A stretch of 64,000 bases of DNA from Acidovorax sp. GBBC 1281. Its GTDB lineage: Bacteria; Pseudomonadota; Gammaproteobacteria; Burkholderiales; Burkholderiaceae_C. The stretch spans positions 62,001 through 126,000 of the forward strand of contig NZ_CP097269.1 of the NCBI RefSeq assembly GCF_028473645.1, in the 5' to 3' direction. Shown here in pieces: positions 34,235 through 42,597 of the stretch (the first letter of the stretch is position 1; each line of letters starts with the position of its first letter). Made by a program: the position numbers and the translations under genes. A model generated the notes under the pieces. That model was not told where the DNA came from, made no database searches, and was given only the letters and a program-made list of their open reading frames with translations.

Positions 34235-35698
34235 TCAACCCATGAAGCCGAGATCGACTGGATATTGCGTTCCGCCGAAGTTGGCGATGCGTGGCAACAC
34301 CCCCGCCATCTCCGTATTCGCCACCCCGAACCACCGCGCCATCGTGGCCGCGTACTGGTCCACGGCGGTGCTGGGCAGCAGGCGGCCCTGGCCCACGTGC
34401 CACTGGTCTTCGCTGCCGCTGCCGTTGCCCACGCTGATGGGCGGCGGCGTGCCGTAGAAGGCCGCGCCGCGCACGGCGCCGCCGACCACGAAGTGGTGGC
34501 TGCCCCAGCCGTGGTCGGAGCCGTCGCCGTTCGAGGTGAGCGTGCGCCCGAAGTCCGATGCGGTGAAGGCGGTCACCTTGTCGGCCACGCCCAGCTCCAC
34601 GGTGGCGTTGTAGAAAGCGGTCATGGCGCTGCTCACGCGGTCCATCAGCACGGCCTGGCCCGAGACCAGGTTGTCGTGCAGGTCGAACCCGCCCATCGAC
34701 ACGAAGAACACCTGCCGCCGCGTGCCCAGCGCGCCGCGCGCCGCGATCAGCCGTGCCACCACCTTGAGCTGGTCGGCCAGGGGGTTGCCCGTCGGGAACG
34801 CGGTGGACACGCCCGCGCCCGCGAGCGCAGCGGAGATCTGCCCTTCCGAGCCGATGGAGCGCTGCGTCACGCGCGCGTATTCGGCCTCCATCGCGTGGGC
34901 GCTGGCGGCCTGCACCAGCTCGCTCAGCACGCCGCGCACGGCGCTCGATCCATAGACGTTGTTCTTGACCCCGTTGATGGGCACGGCGCCGCTGGTGCTG
35001 ATCTGGTACTGCAGCGCCTGGTCGCCCGAGAGGAACACCGCGTTGCCGCTGGCCGAGATGCAGGTGAACAGCGAATTGGTGTTGGCCGACAGGGCGAGGT
35101 CGCCCAGGTTGCCGCCCCAACCCACGGTGGAGCCTTCGGCGCCCTGCGCTTGCCACACCGACTGCTGGTCGTTGTGCGAAAAGAGCTTCGGGGGCAGCGG
35201 GTAGGTGCGGCGGTCGGCACTGGCGTACTGCGCCCGAGTAAGTGGCACCACCAGCGGGCCCACGTTGAGCTGCACCGCCGCGCGCCCGCTGTTGAAGAGG
35301 CCGGCCATGCCGGTCATGGCGGGGTGCAGCGCGTACTGCAGGCCGCCCGCGAGGGCGCTGGCCGGCTGCAGCACGGTGCCGCCCAGCGCACTGCGCCCGA
35401 GCGCGATGCCGCCCGCGGCACCGTCCGCGCCGCCGCCGCGGATGGTGGCGTACTGGGCGTAGCGCGCGCTGTCGTAGGGCACGACGGTGTTGGCGTAGTC
35501 GTTGCCGCCGTACAGGAAGACGCACACCAGCGCCTTGTAGTCGTTGGCTTCGAACGCCGCGGCCTCGCCCAGCGCGGCGAGGTTGAGGGCGAACGGCAGC
35601 GCGGTGCCGGTGGCGGCCAACTGGGCCGAGCGCCGCAGGAAGGCGCGGCGCGTGTGGCGGGCCGGGTCGATGAAGGGGGTGGACGGGTTCGTGGGCAT
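34235..35698 (-). CDS. DUF1501 domain protein, Tat-exported
   Basis: A 487-residue protein. A twin-arginine signal (TRRAFLRRSAQLAATG, then a hydrophobic stretch) precedes a DUF1501 domain related to the alkaline-phosphatase/sulfatase fold: ALVCVFLYGGNDYANTVVPY, FFVSMGGFDLHDN, FTASDFGRTLTSNGDGSDHGWG. Such proteins are nearly always encoded with a DUF1800 partner, as here. The complex is exported; its biochemical role is unknown. The 136 bases downstream (34093-34234 side) contain nothing recognised. Confidence 0.88.
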   Translation of the reverse strand: MPTNPSTPFIDPARHTRRAFLRRSAQLAATGTALPFALNLAALGEAAAFEANDYKALVCVFLYGGNDYANTVVPYDSARYAQYATIRGGGADGAAGGIALGRSALGGTVLQPASALAGGLQYALHPAMTGMAGLFNSGRAAVQLNVGPLVVPLTRAQYASADRRTYPLPPKLFSHNDQQSVWQAQGAEGSTVGWGGNLGDLALSANTNSLFTCISASGNAVFLSGDQALQYQISTSGAVPINGVKNNVYGSSAVRGVLSELVQAASAHAMEAEYARVTQRSIGSEGQISAALAGAGVSTAFPTGNPLADQLKVVARLIAARGALGTRRQVFFVSMGGFDLHDNLVSGQAVLMDRVSSAMTAFYNATVELGVADKVTAFTASDFGRTLTSNGDGSDHGWGSHHFVVGGAVRGAAFYGTPPPISVGNGSGSEDQWHVGQGRLLPSTAVDQYAATMARWFGVANTEMAGVLPRIANFGGTQYPVDLGFMG

Positions 35699-35736
35699 GG
35701 GCGTGTTCCGTGGGCGTGTCCGTGGGGCAGGGGCGG

Positions 35737-37641
35737 TCACTTCTGCACGAGGTATTCGGGGCTGGCCATCACCAGCAGCACGGCCGCGGCGACGCGGTTG
35801 AGCTGCACGGCGGTGGTGCTGCTCGCCGTGACGGGCGTGGTGTTCAGCGCGGCGGCGATGCGGCCCTGCGTGGCGGCTGACACCTGGCCGGCCGACAGCA
35901 GTAGCGCCGCCTTGCGCACCAGGGCCGTGGCGTCGGCCACCAGCGGCAGCAGGTTGGCATAGGTGCAGGCGATGTCGAAGCCGTTGCTCGCGTTGCTGGC
36001 GTTTTGCGGCAGGTCGGGCGCGTTCACGAAGATGCCGTTGCGGATGGCGTTCTGCATGAAGTTCAGGTAGCCGCTCACGCTGGTTTCGTTGACGATCTGG
36101 AACTCCGGCGCGACCTGGCCGTTGGCGGCCATGGCGGTGGAGGGCGGCACGTAGCCGGGCCGAAAGAAGTTGAACACCGACCCCGCGCGCATCGGGCTTT
36201 GCCCCAGGCGCGTGGCGGGGTCGCTCAGGTCGCCGATCTTCCAGCTGCCCTGTGCGGAGCGCAGCCCGAAGGTGCGGCCCCATTGCACGAAGCGCACCAT
36301 GGGCTCGCGCAGGCGGCCGAACTGCGGATTCGCCAGCCCCGTGGCGCTGCGCGCTTCGGTATCGAGCAGCACGGCGGCCACCACCGCGCGCAGGTCGCCC
36401 CGGGTGCCGCTGCCGTTGTTGGCGAACGCCGCCGCCACGCGCGCCACGTAGGCGGGGCTGGGGTTGCTGGTCACCAGGCGCTGGATGAGCTGGCGGCCGA
36501 TGAAGGGACCGACGTTGGGGTGGTTGAAGAGGGTGTCCAGCGCCGTCTTGAGCGCCGCCTCGCCAGGCGTGCCGGCCCCGACGGTGGTGCCCAGGAACGT
36601 GGCGGCCAGCGTGGAATGCCGGCTGGCGGTGAGCACCATCGGCAGCCGGGCCTGCTGCGGGCTGGGCACGGTGCTGGTGCCCACGGTGGTGGGCTGGTTC
36701 TGGCTGCGGTCGTAGTCGTAGCCGGTGAACACGCGCGCCAGGTTGCTCACGTCGGCGGCGGTATAGCTCTCCAGCCGGTTGCCGCTGCCGTCGCGCTGCT
36801 CGGTGCCGTCGGCATTGAGCTGGTACAGGCCCAGCGTGAACAGCTGCATGACCTCGCGGGCGTAGTTCTCGTCGGGCTGACGGCCGGTGCGGGCGTCTTC
36901 CTTCTGGTTGCCGCGCGTGTTCAGGTACACGCCCATGGCCGGGTTCAGCGTCACGGCCTCCAGCAGCGCGCGGAAGTTGCCGAGCGCGTGCGTGTTGAGC
37001 ACGTCCCAGTAGCCGGCGGCCAGGAAGGCGTTCCAGGTCTGGTCCAGGCCGTTGACCGAGACCACCATGATCTCCGACAGGGCCAGCGCCACGCGCTTGC
37101 GCACCGCATCGCCCGCGGTGAACAGCTGGTTCCACAGCATGAAGTCGGCGGGGTAGGCCGCGTTGTACAGGCGCGTGTCGGCATTGGCCACGCCGTAGCC
37201 GCGCTGGGTGAGCCAGTCGGTGCCCGTGGTGCCGATGGGCTGGGCGAACTGGTCGGCCAGCCAGGCGGCATAGCCCCGGGCGCGCACCTCGGCGATGGAT
37301 TCGTCGGTGGCCGAGAACTGCGCCTGCAGCAGAAACCGCGCGGCCTCCTCGTCGGTGGCTGGGGCGTTCACGGCCCCCGTGCCGCCGCCCGAGGGCGCCG
37401 GGCTGGGGGCGGGGGTGCCCGCGGGGGGCGGCGGGCTGGTGCCGCTGTCTTCGCTGCCACCCCCACCGCCGCCGCAGGCGGCCAGCAGGGCGGCCGTCAG
37501 CGCGGCGGCGCCGGCGGCCGGGGCGCTGGAAGGCAGCGAGGGGGCGAGGGGCGGGGTGGGCTGCGGGGCCGGCGATGGGCTTGGCGAGTGGGGCGCAGGG
37601 TGGTCGGCGCCGAGGGCGGGTGCCGCGGGGGTCAGCATCAT
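35737..37641 (-). CDS. DUF1800 domain protein, predicted lipoprotein
   Basis: A 634-residue protein. A Pro/Ala-rich N-terminus and hydrophobic segment end in a lipobox-like LLAACGGGG, then a Pro/Ser-rich linker leads to the DUF1800 domain starting EEAARFLLQAQFSAT, with RKRVALALSEIMVVS and ARTGRQPDENYAREVMQLFTLGLY. It lies 38 bp upstream of the DUF1501 gene and the pair should be cotranscribed. The function is unknown. The start is uncertain: the second Met codon is adjacent. The 228-bp gap beyond 37641 contains a TTACATCCGG...TCCGGTTGTTAC stretch but no identified promoter. Confidence 0.85.
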   Translation of the reverse strand: MMLTPAAPALGADHPAPHSPSPSPAPQPTPPLAPSLPSSAPAAGAAALTAALLAACGGGGGGSEDSGTSPPPPAGTPAPSPAPSGGGTGAVNAPATDEEAARFLLQAQFSATDESIAEVRARGYAAWLADQFAQPIGTTGTDWLTQRGYGVANADTRLYNAAYPADFMLWNQLFTAGDAVRKRVALALSEIMVVSVNGLDQTWNAFLAAGYWDVLNTHALGNFRALLEAVTLNPAMGVYLNTRGNQKEDARTGRQPDENYAREVMQLFTLGLYQLNADGTEQRDGSGNRLESYTAADVSNLARVFTGYDYDRSQNQPTTVGTSTVPSPQQARLPMVLTASRHSTLAATFLGTTVGAGTPGEAALKTALDTLFNHPNVGPFIGRQLIQRLVTSNPSPAYVARVAAAFANNGSGTRGDLRAVVAAVLLDTEARSATGLANPQFGRLREPMVRFVQWGRTFGLRSAQGSWKIGDLSDPATRLGQSPMRAGSVFNFFRPGYVPPSTAMAANGQVAPEFQIVNETSVSGYLNFMQNAIRNGIFVNAPDLPQNASNASNGFDIACTYANLLPLVADATALVRKAALLLSAGQVSAATQGRIAAALNTTPVTASSTTAVQLNRVAAAVLLVMASPEYLVQK

Positions 37642-37869
37642 GGGCGTCTGTCCCGGGCAAACGGGAGCGTGGCGGATGGGGACACGGGCATCGCCGGGGC
37701 GTCGGGGCGACGGCGGCGCGCGAGGAGGGGCAGGAATTTTTGGGAACGGCGTGCCCGCCCATTCCGATGACAGGCCGATGCAGCTGTTACATCCGGTCTG
37801 TGTCCGGTTGTTACCGCGGCAGCGGGGCGCGCCGGTCCGCTCCCTCGGCCGCCATGCCCGGCTGCGCCG

Positions 37870-38904
37870 TCAGCGTCCCAGCCGCCGCGCCACTTCGCCG
37901 TCGAGCGAGGCCATGAACGTTTCCACGGCCCGCGTGTAGTCGCTGTCCAGCCCCAGGGTACCGTTGATGTCGCCATGCGAGAGCGCCTGCGGCAGCACCT
38001 CGGCGCGGCCGCCGGCCTCGCGCACGCGGCGGGCCATGTGCACGGCCTGCTGGCATGGGTGGTCCGGGCGCACGGTCGAGCACACGAACTGGAACGGCGC
38101 CGCGCCCGGCACCAGCTGGTCGTAGGGCGACAGCGCCGCCCAATAGGCCGGGTCGTCGCCGAAGGCCTCGTCGTAGAGCGGGGCGTGGGGCGCCCCCATG
38201 AGGGCGGGCAGGTCCAGCACCGCGCTGTCCAGCGACACCGCGCCCAGCCAGGGCGCCGCGCCCGCGCGCTGCGCCAGCGCCGGCTGGGCGTTCAGCAGCG
38301 CCACCAGGTGCGCGCCCGCCGAATGGCCCATGAGCACGGTCCGGGTGCCGTCGGCCCCCCACTGCGCCGCCCGCTGCTGGACCGTGGCGAGGGCCGTGGC
38401 CACGTCGTGCGCCTGCAGCGCCACGCCCGTGTCCGGCAGCAGCCGGTAGTTGACCGACACCAGCACGAAACCGAGCGGCACCCAGCGCGCCACCTTCTCC
38501 TGCACCACGCGCTCCATGGCCTTGTCGCCCGTGCGCCACGCGCCGCCGTGGACCATGAAGAGGATCGGCGCCCGTGGCCCGGCGGCCGGCCGCGCGGAGG
38601 CGGGCGGCAGGTACACGTCCATGCGCTGCAGCGGGTCGTTGCCGTAGGGCACGTCGAAGAGGCGCTGCACGCCCTCGGGCAGCCGCGAAATGCTGCGGGG
38701 GCTCTGCTCTCCCATCCACCCGACGGTCTTCAGGCCCCCGCCCCCGGCCCAGCGCCCCTGCCAGGGCCCCTGGGCCTGCGCCGGCAAGGCCCATGCGGCG
38801 CCGGCCAGCAGCAGCGCGGCCACGAGCGTGTGGCGCAGCCGAGGGGGCGCAAGGCGGTGGGACGGCGAGTGGGTGGCGGTGTGGGCGGGGGCGTGGGCGG
38901 TCAT
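37870..38904 (-). CDS. Secreted alpha/beta hydrolase (BD-FAE/carboxylesterase-like)
   Basis: A 344-residue protein with a signal peptide (LVAALLLAGAAWALPAQAQ). The hormone-sensitive-lipase-type oxyanion motif HGGAW, the nucleophile elbow GHSAGAH, and a late His in LSHGDI are visible, and VNYRLLPD is the usual strand context. It probably hydrolyses small esters in the periplasm. Transcription diverges from the two-component genes at 39132; the shared 227-bp gap has the inverted pair CATGAC/GTCATG near 39036-39061. Confidence 0.85.
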   Translation of the reverse strand: MTAHAPAHTATHSPSHRLAPPRLRHTLVAALLLAGAAWALPAQAQGPWQGRWAGGGGLKTVGWMGEQSPRSISRLPEGVQRLFDVPYGNDPLQRMDVYLPPASARPAAGPRAPILFMVHGGAWRTGDKAMERVVQEKVARWVPLGFVLVSVNYRLLPDTGVALQAHDVATALATVQQRAAQWGADGTRTVLMGHSAGAHLVALLNAQPALAQRAGAAPWLGAVSLDSAVLDLPALMGAPHAPLYDEAFGDDPAYWAALSPYDQLVPGAAPFQFVCSTVRPDHPCQQAVHMARRVREAGGRAEVLPQALSHGDINGTLGLDSDYTRAVETFMASLDGEVARRLGR

Positions 38905-39131
38905 GGCATCGGGCTCCTGGGAGGGCAGTGGCGGTTGGGTGGGGCGCCGTGCGCGGATCGCTGCGCCCTCGCCGCCACTGTGCCGCGCCACCGTTCCAAA
39001 ACGATGGCCCGCGCATTCCAAGTGATGACAAACCATGACCGCTGCGCCAGGTCCTGTCATGGCCTGACACGGGCATGCCGATGGCGCCGCGGGCCGGCCC
39101 TACCATCGTGGGCAATCACAGGGGTTTTTCC

Positions 39132-39887
39132 ATGACCGATGCGCTGGCCCGGATTCTGGTGGCCGATGACGAACCCGACCTGCGGGCGCTGCTGGAGCGC
39201 TACCTGGGCGACCACGGCTACGCCGTGCGCACGGTCGACGGCGCCGGCCCGCTCGACCGGCTGCTGGCGCGCGAGCGCTTCGACGTGCTGGTGCTGGACG
39301 TGATGATGCCGGGCGAGGACGGCCTGGCCATCTGCCGCCGCCTGCGCGCGCAGGGCGAGACCATTCCCATCCTCATGCTGACCGCGCGCGGCGACCCGGT
39401 GGACCGCATCGTCGGCCTGGAGATGGGCGCCGACGACTACCTGCCGAAACCCTTTCAGCCGCGCGAACTGCTCGCGCGCATCCAGGCCATGGTGCGGCGC
39501 CAGCGCATGCTGGGTGCGCACGCCGGCTCCGCGCCCTCGGCCGGGCGCGTGGCGTTCGGCGATTTCACGCTGTGGCTGGACGAGCGCCGGCTCGAGCGCG
39601 CGGGGCAGGACCTGCCCATCACCACCGCCGAATTCGCGCTGCTGCGCGTGCTGGCCGGCCACCCGCACCGCCCGCTGGGGCGCGACCGGCTCATCGCGCT
39701 CGCCCACGGGCCGGCGCATGCCGCCACCGACCGCAGCATCGACGTGCAGGTCATGCGCCTGCGCAAGCTGATCGAGGCGGACCCGGCCCGGCCGCGCCAC
39801 ATCCGCACCGTGTGGGGCGTGGGCTACGTGTTCGTGCCGGATGCCACGGCGCCGCCGCCCGCCGATGGCGCGGAGGCCGCCCCATGA
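39132..39887 (+). CDS. OmpR-family response regulator
   Basis: A 251-residue protein. The receiver domain has acidic residues DDE at 12-14, the phospho-acceptor Asp56 in LVLDVMMPG, and the Lys switch in YLPKPFQP; the C-terminal winged helix contains HIRTVWGVGYVF. ATG 39132 gives the normal receiver start. Its stop overlaps the histidine kinase start (ATGA). The closest well-known family is OmpR/PhoB; the regulon is unknown. Confidence 0.94.
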   Translation: MTDALARILVADDEPDLRALLERYLGDHGYAVRTVDGAGPLDRLLARERFDVLVLDVMMPGEDGLAICRRLRAQGETIPILMLTARGDPVDRIVGLEMGADDYLPKPFQPRELLARIQAMVRRQRMLGAHAGSAPSAGRVAFGDFTLWLDERRLERAGQDLPITTAEFALLRVLAGHPHRPLGRDRLIALAHGPAHAATDRSIDVQVMRLRKLIEADPARPRHIRTVWGVGYVFVPDATAPPPADGAEAAP

Positions 39888-41272
39888 GCGCCCCGGCCGG
39901 GTCCGCGACCGGGGCGCGCCGCGCGCGCTGGCCGCGCAGCCTGCTCGGGCGGCAGTGGCTGCTGGTGGCGGCCCTGGTGGTGCTGGGCCAGCTGTGCGCG
40001 GCCTGGGTGGCACGGCAGATGGTCCTGCGCCCCCGCGCCGAGCAGGTGGCCGAGGGCGTGGCCCGCCATGTCGATGCGCTGCGCGCCGGCTTGGCCGCGC
40101 TGCCGCCCGCGCAGCGGGCGGCGTTCACCGACGCCTTCAACCGCCGCGCCCGGCAACTGGCCGGCACGGCCGCTGGCGCCGCGCCCGGCGCACGGACCTC
40201 GCCCGTGGAGCGCACCTTCATGCAGGCCGTGGAGCGCCGCCTGGCGGCCGATCCCGACCGCGCTGGCGCCGCCACCGCCCCCCGCTGGCGGCGCGACGAG
40301 GCCGGCGGGCTCGTGCTGCGCGTGTCCTTCGACGGCGCGGACCACTGGCTCGGCCTGCCCGGCCTGTTCCCCACGCGGGAGGCCACGGGCGCCTGGCTGA
40401 TGGCCACGGTGGCCGGCATGCTGCTGGCGCTGGCCGCGGCCTGGTGGCTGCAGCGGCACCTGCACCGGCCGCTGGCGCGCGTGGTGGCTGCGGCCCGGCG
40501 CATCGCGCGCGGCCAGCCGCCGCCGCTCCTGCCCGAGGAGGGGCCCGAGGAACTCGCCACCGTCAGCCGCAGCATCAACGCCATGGCGCTCGCCCTGGCC
40601 CGTGCCGACCATGACCGCGCACTGATGCTGGCCGGCGTGTCGCACGACCTGCGCACGCCGCTCACCAAGCTGCGCCTGGGCGTGGAGATCGCGCAGCCCC
40701 GGCTGGACGGCGACCTGGCCGCCAGCATGGCGCGCAGCATCGACGAGATGGATGCCATCGTCGGTCAGTTCCTCGACTTCGCCCGGGTGGGCGAGGCCGA
40801 GGCCCCGGTGCGCGAATCGCTCGACGCCCTGGCCGACGCCGTCGCCCAGGCCCAGGCGGATCATGGCCGCACCGTGCGCGTGGAGCCGGGCGGCGCCCCG
40901 CCGCTGCCCCTGCGCCCCCAAGCCCTGCGCCGCGCCGTGGACAACCTGGTGGAAAACGCCTGGCGCCACGGCGCCGCCCCCGTGGTGCTGCGCACTGGCG
41001 GGGCCGCGCAGGGGGCGGCCGCGTGGATCGAGGTGCAGGACGGCGGCCCGGGCATCGCGCCGCAGGACCTCGCCCGCGTGCGCGAGCCGTTCGCGCGCGG
41101 CGGCGCGGCGCGCTCGGGGTCGCCGGGGGCGGGGCTGGGCCTGGCGATCGTGGAGCGCGTGGCGCGGGCGCACGGGGGCACGCTGGAACTGCATGCCGCG
41201 CCCGGGCAGGGGCTGCGGGCGCGCATCGTGCTGCCGCGGGAGAACGGCGCTGGCAGACTGGAAAAGGATTAG
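39884..41272 (+). CDS. EnvZ-like sensor histidine kinase
   Basis: A 462-residue kinase. TM1 (about 24-46), a short periplasmic domain, TM2 (about 165-187) and a HAMP linker precede the H-box GVSHDLRTPLTKLRL with the phospho-His (about residue 251), then N-box NLVENAWRHG and G-boxes DGGPGIAPQ and GAGLGLAI. It pairs with the response regulator through an ATGA overlap. The stimulus is unknown. The gene ends just before an R1 repeat element. Confidence 0.94.
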   Translation: MSAPAGSATGARRARWPRSLLGRQWLLVAALVVLGQLCAAWVARQMVLRPRAEQVAEGVARHVDALRAGLAALPPAQRAAFTDAFNRRARQLAGTAAGAAPGARTSPVERTFMQAVERRLAADPDRAGAATAPRWRRDEAGGLVLRVSFDGADHWLGLPGLFPTREATGAWLMATVAGMLLALAAAWWLQRHLHRPLARVVAAARRIARGQPPPLLPEEGPEELATVSRSINAMALALARADHDRALMLAGVSHDLRTPLTKLRLGVEIAQPRLDGDLAASMARSIDEMDAIVGQFLDFARVGEAEAPVRESLDALADAVAQAQADHGRTVRVEPGGAPPLPLRPQALRRAVDNLVENAWRHGAAPVVLRTGGAAQGAAAWIEVQDGGPGIAPQDLARVREPFARGGAARSGSPGAGLGLAIVERVARAHGGTLELHAAPGQGLRARIVLPRENGAGRLEKD

Positions 41273-41282
41273 CGCAAAATAG

Positions 41283-41332
41283 GGCGCCAGCGCAATCAGG
41301 ACTAGGGCATATTGCTATTTAATTGATGGCAT
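41283..41332. repeat. Dispersed palindromic element (R1 family)
   Basis: CCAGCGCAATCAGGA, CTAGGGC (41302-41308) and GCTATTTAATTGATGGC (41314-41330) lie just downstream of the sensor kinase gene. The dyad and flanking order match the copies at 20.5, 42.6 and 52.4 kb, consistent with a mobile or amplified intergenic repeat. Confidence 0.88.
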
Positions 41333-41441
41333 TTCCCGGGCCGATCTGCACCGGCCCGGCGGTTTCGGTTCCTGGCTCCGGCAGCAGGGGGCCGGACCGC
41401 TGAACCCATTCCGCGCCCCACCACGCTGCCCCTTCCATTCC

Positions 41442-42491
41442 ATGCCGATGCTTTTGCGAACCCTGTGCGGCGCGGCCCTGCTGCTGCTCGCCAGCGCGTG
41501 TACGTCCGTCCCACCGGCTTCGACGGCGCCCGTGCCCGCCGCCTTTCCCGGCGCATCGTGGGAGCCCCAGCCCGTCGCGGAGCAGGGGCCGGCCTGCCGC
41601 CGCGGTCTCGCAGTCGCCGGCGACTACCTTCGCACCCTGGACACGACCGCCCTGATGGCGGTGCAGGACGGCCGGGTGCTGTTCGGGTACGGCCCGCCCG
41701 TGGCGGACGGCACCATCGACCTCGACCGCACGCTGGCGGACCTGGGCATCGACGACACGGGCGGGCTGCTGCCGATCGAGCGGCAGGCGACATTGCGTGA
41801 CCTGCTCACGGCGCGTTCGGGCGTCTACCATGCGGCCGCCAATGGGGGCGACGACGCGGCGGCCGCGCCGGCGCGCGGCTCTCAGGTGCCGGGCCGCTAT
41901 TTCCTCTACAACAACTGGGACTTCAACGCGGCCGGCACGGCCTTCGAGCGCATGACGGGGCGCAGCATCTACCAGGCCTTCGCGGACGATCTGGCCGCGC
42001 CGCTGCAGCTGCAGGACTTCGACCCGGCGCGGCATGTGCGCAGCGGCGATGCCCGGCGGTCGGAGCACCTGGCCTATCCCTTCTTCCTGTCCACGCGCGA
42101 CATGGCTCGGCTGGGCCATCTGATGCTGCAGCAGGGCCGCTGGCGCGGGCGGCAGATCATTCCGGCGGATTGGGTGGTGCAGACCACGCGGCCCACGACG
42201 CCGGCCTCGGAGATGCACCCGGCGCACACCGCGCGGCGCGGCTTCGGGTACGGCTATCTGTGGTGGCTGCTGCAGGAGCCGCCGGACTCGCCCCTGGCAG
42301 GCGCCTACATGGCCTGGGGCGTGCACGGCCAGTACATCCTGGTGGTGCCGAAACGGCAGATAGTGATCGCGCACAAGCGCCAGGTGCCGGTGGCGGGCGA
42401 CTGGAGCGTCAGCTGGGTCGGTCCGAAGGCGTTCCTGTACGCTGCCCGCCTGCTGGCGGCCGCGCCCTGCCGGGCCGGCGAGGCGCCCTGA
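41442..42491 (+). CDS. Beta-lactamase/serine hydrolase-fold lipoprotein lacking the SxxK motif
   Basis: A 349-residue predicted lipoprotein (LLLASAC, lipobox Cys20). The class C/transpeptidase-like fold is clear: YNNWDFNAAG provides the YxN motif and WGVHGQYILVVP the C-terminal HxG-type motif, with LRDLLTARSGVYH between. The SxxK nucleophile segment that should follow residue 80 is absent: VLFGYGPPVADGTIDLD joins two normally separated blocks in frame. Loss by recombination between short TACGGCC-like repeats is plausible. It is probably catalytically dead, or a different activity. Confidence 0.8.
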   Translation: MPMLLRTLCGAALLLLASACTSVPPASTAPVPAAFPGASWEPQPVAEQGPACRRGLAVAGDYLRTLDTTALMAVQDGRVLFGYGPPVADGTIDLDRTLADLGIDDTGGLLPIERQATLRDLLTARSGVYHAAANGGDDAAAAPARGSQVPGRYFLYNNWDFNAAGTAFERMTGRSIYQAFADDLAAPLQLQDFDPARHVRSGDARRSEHLAYPFFLSTRDMARLGHLMLQQGRWRGRQIIPADWVVQTTRPTTPASEMHPAHTARRGFGYGYLWWLLQEPPDSPLAGAYMAWGVHGQYILVVPKRQIVIAHKRQVPVAGDWSVSWVGPKAFLYAARLLAAAPCRAGEAP

Positions 42492-42544
42492 CCGGTCCGC
42501 GCTGCCGCCGGGGTCGGCAGGGAGGGCAGGAAAGGGCCGCGAAA

Positions 42545-42597
42545 AATGCCACCAGCGCAATCAGTACTAGGGCATATTGCTATCGAATTTGTAGCGT
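42545..42597. repeat. Dispersed palindromic element (R1 family) overlapping a chemoreceptor 3' end
   Basis: CCACCAGCGCAATCAGTA, CTAGGGC (42567-42573) and GCTATCGAATTTGTAGC (42579-42595) match the copy at 41.3 kb closely. The dyad supplies the last codons and the stop (42580-42582, minus strand) of the chemotaxis receptor gene. Confidence 0.88.

Noticed and set aside
34235..37762. One very long minus-strand frame covering DUF1501 and part of DUF1800
   Set aside because: Only the part from 35698 down encodes DUF1501; the upstream part is a shadow of the DUF1800 gene in another frame.
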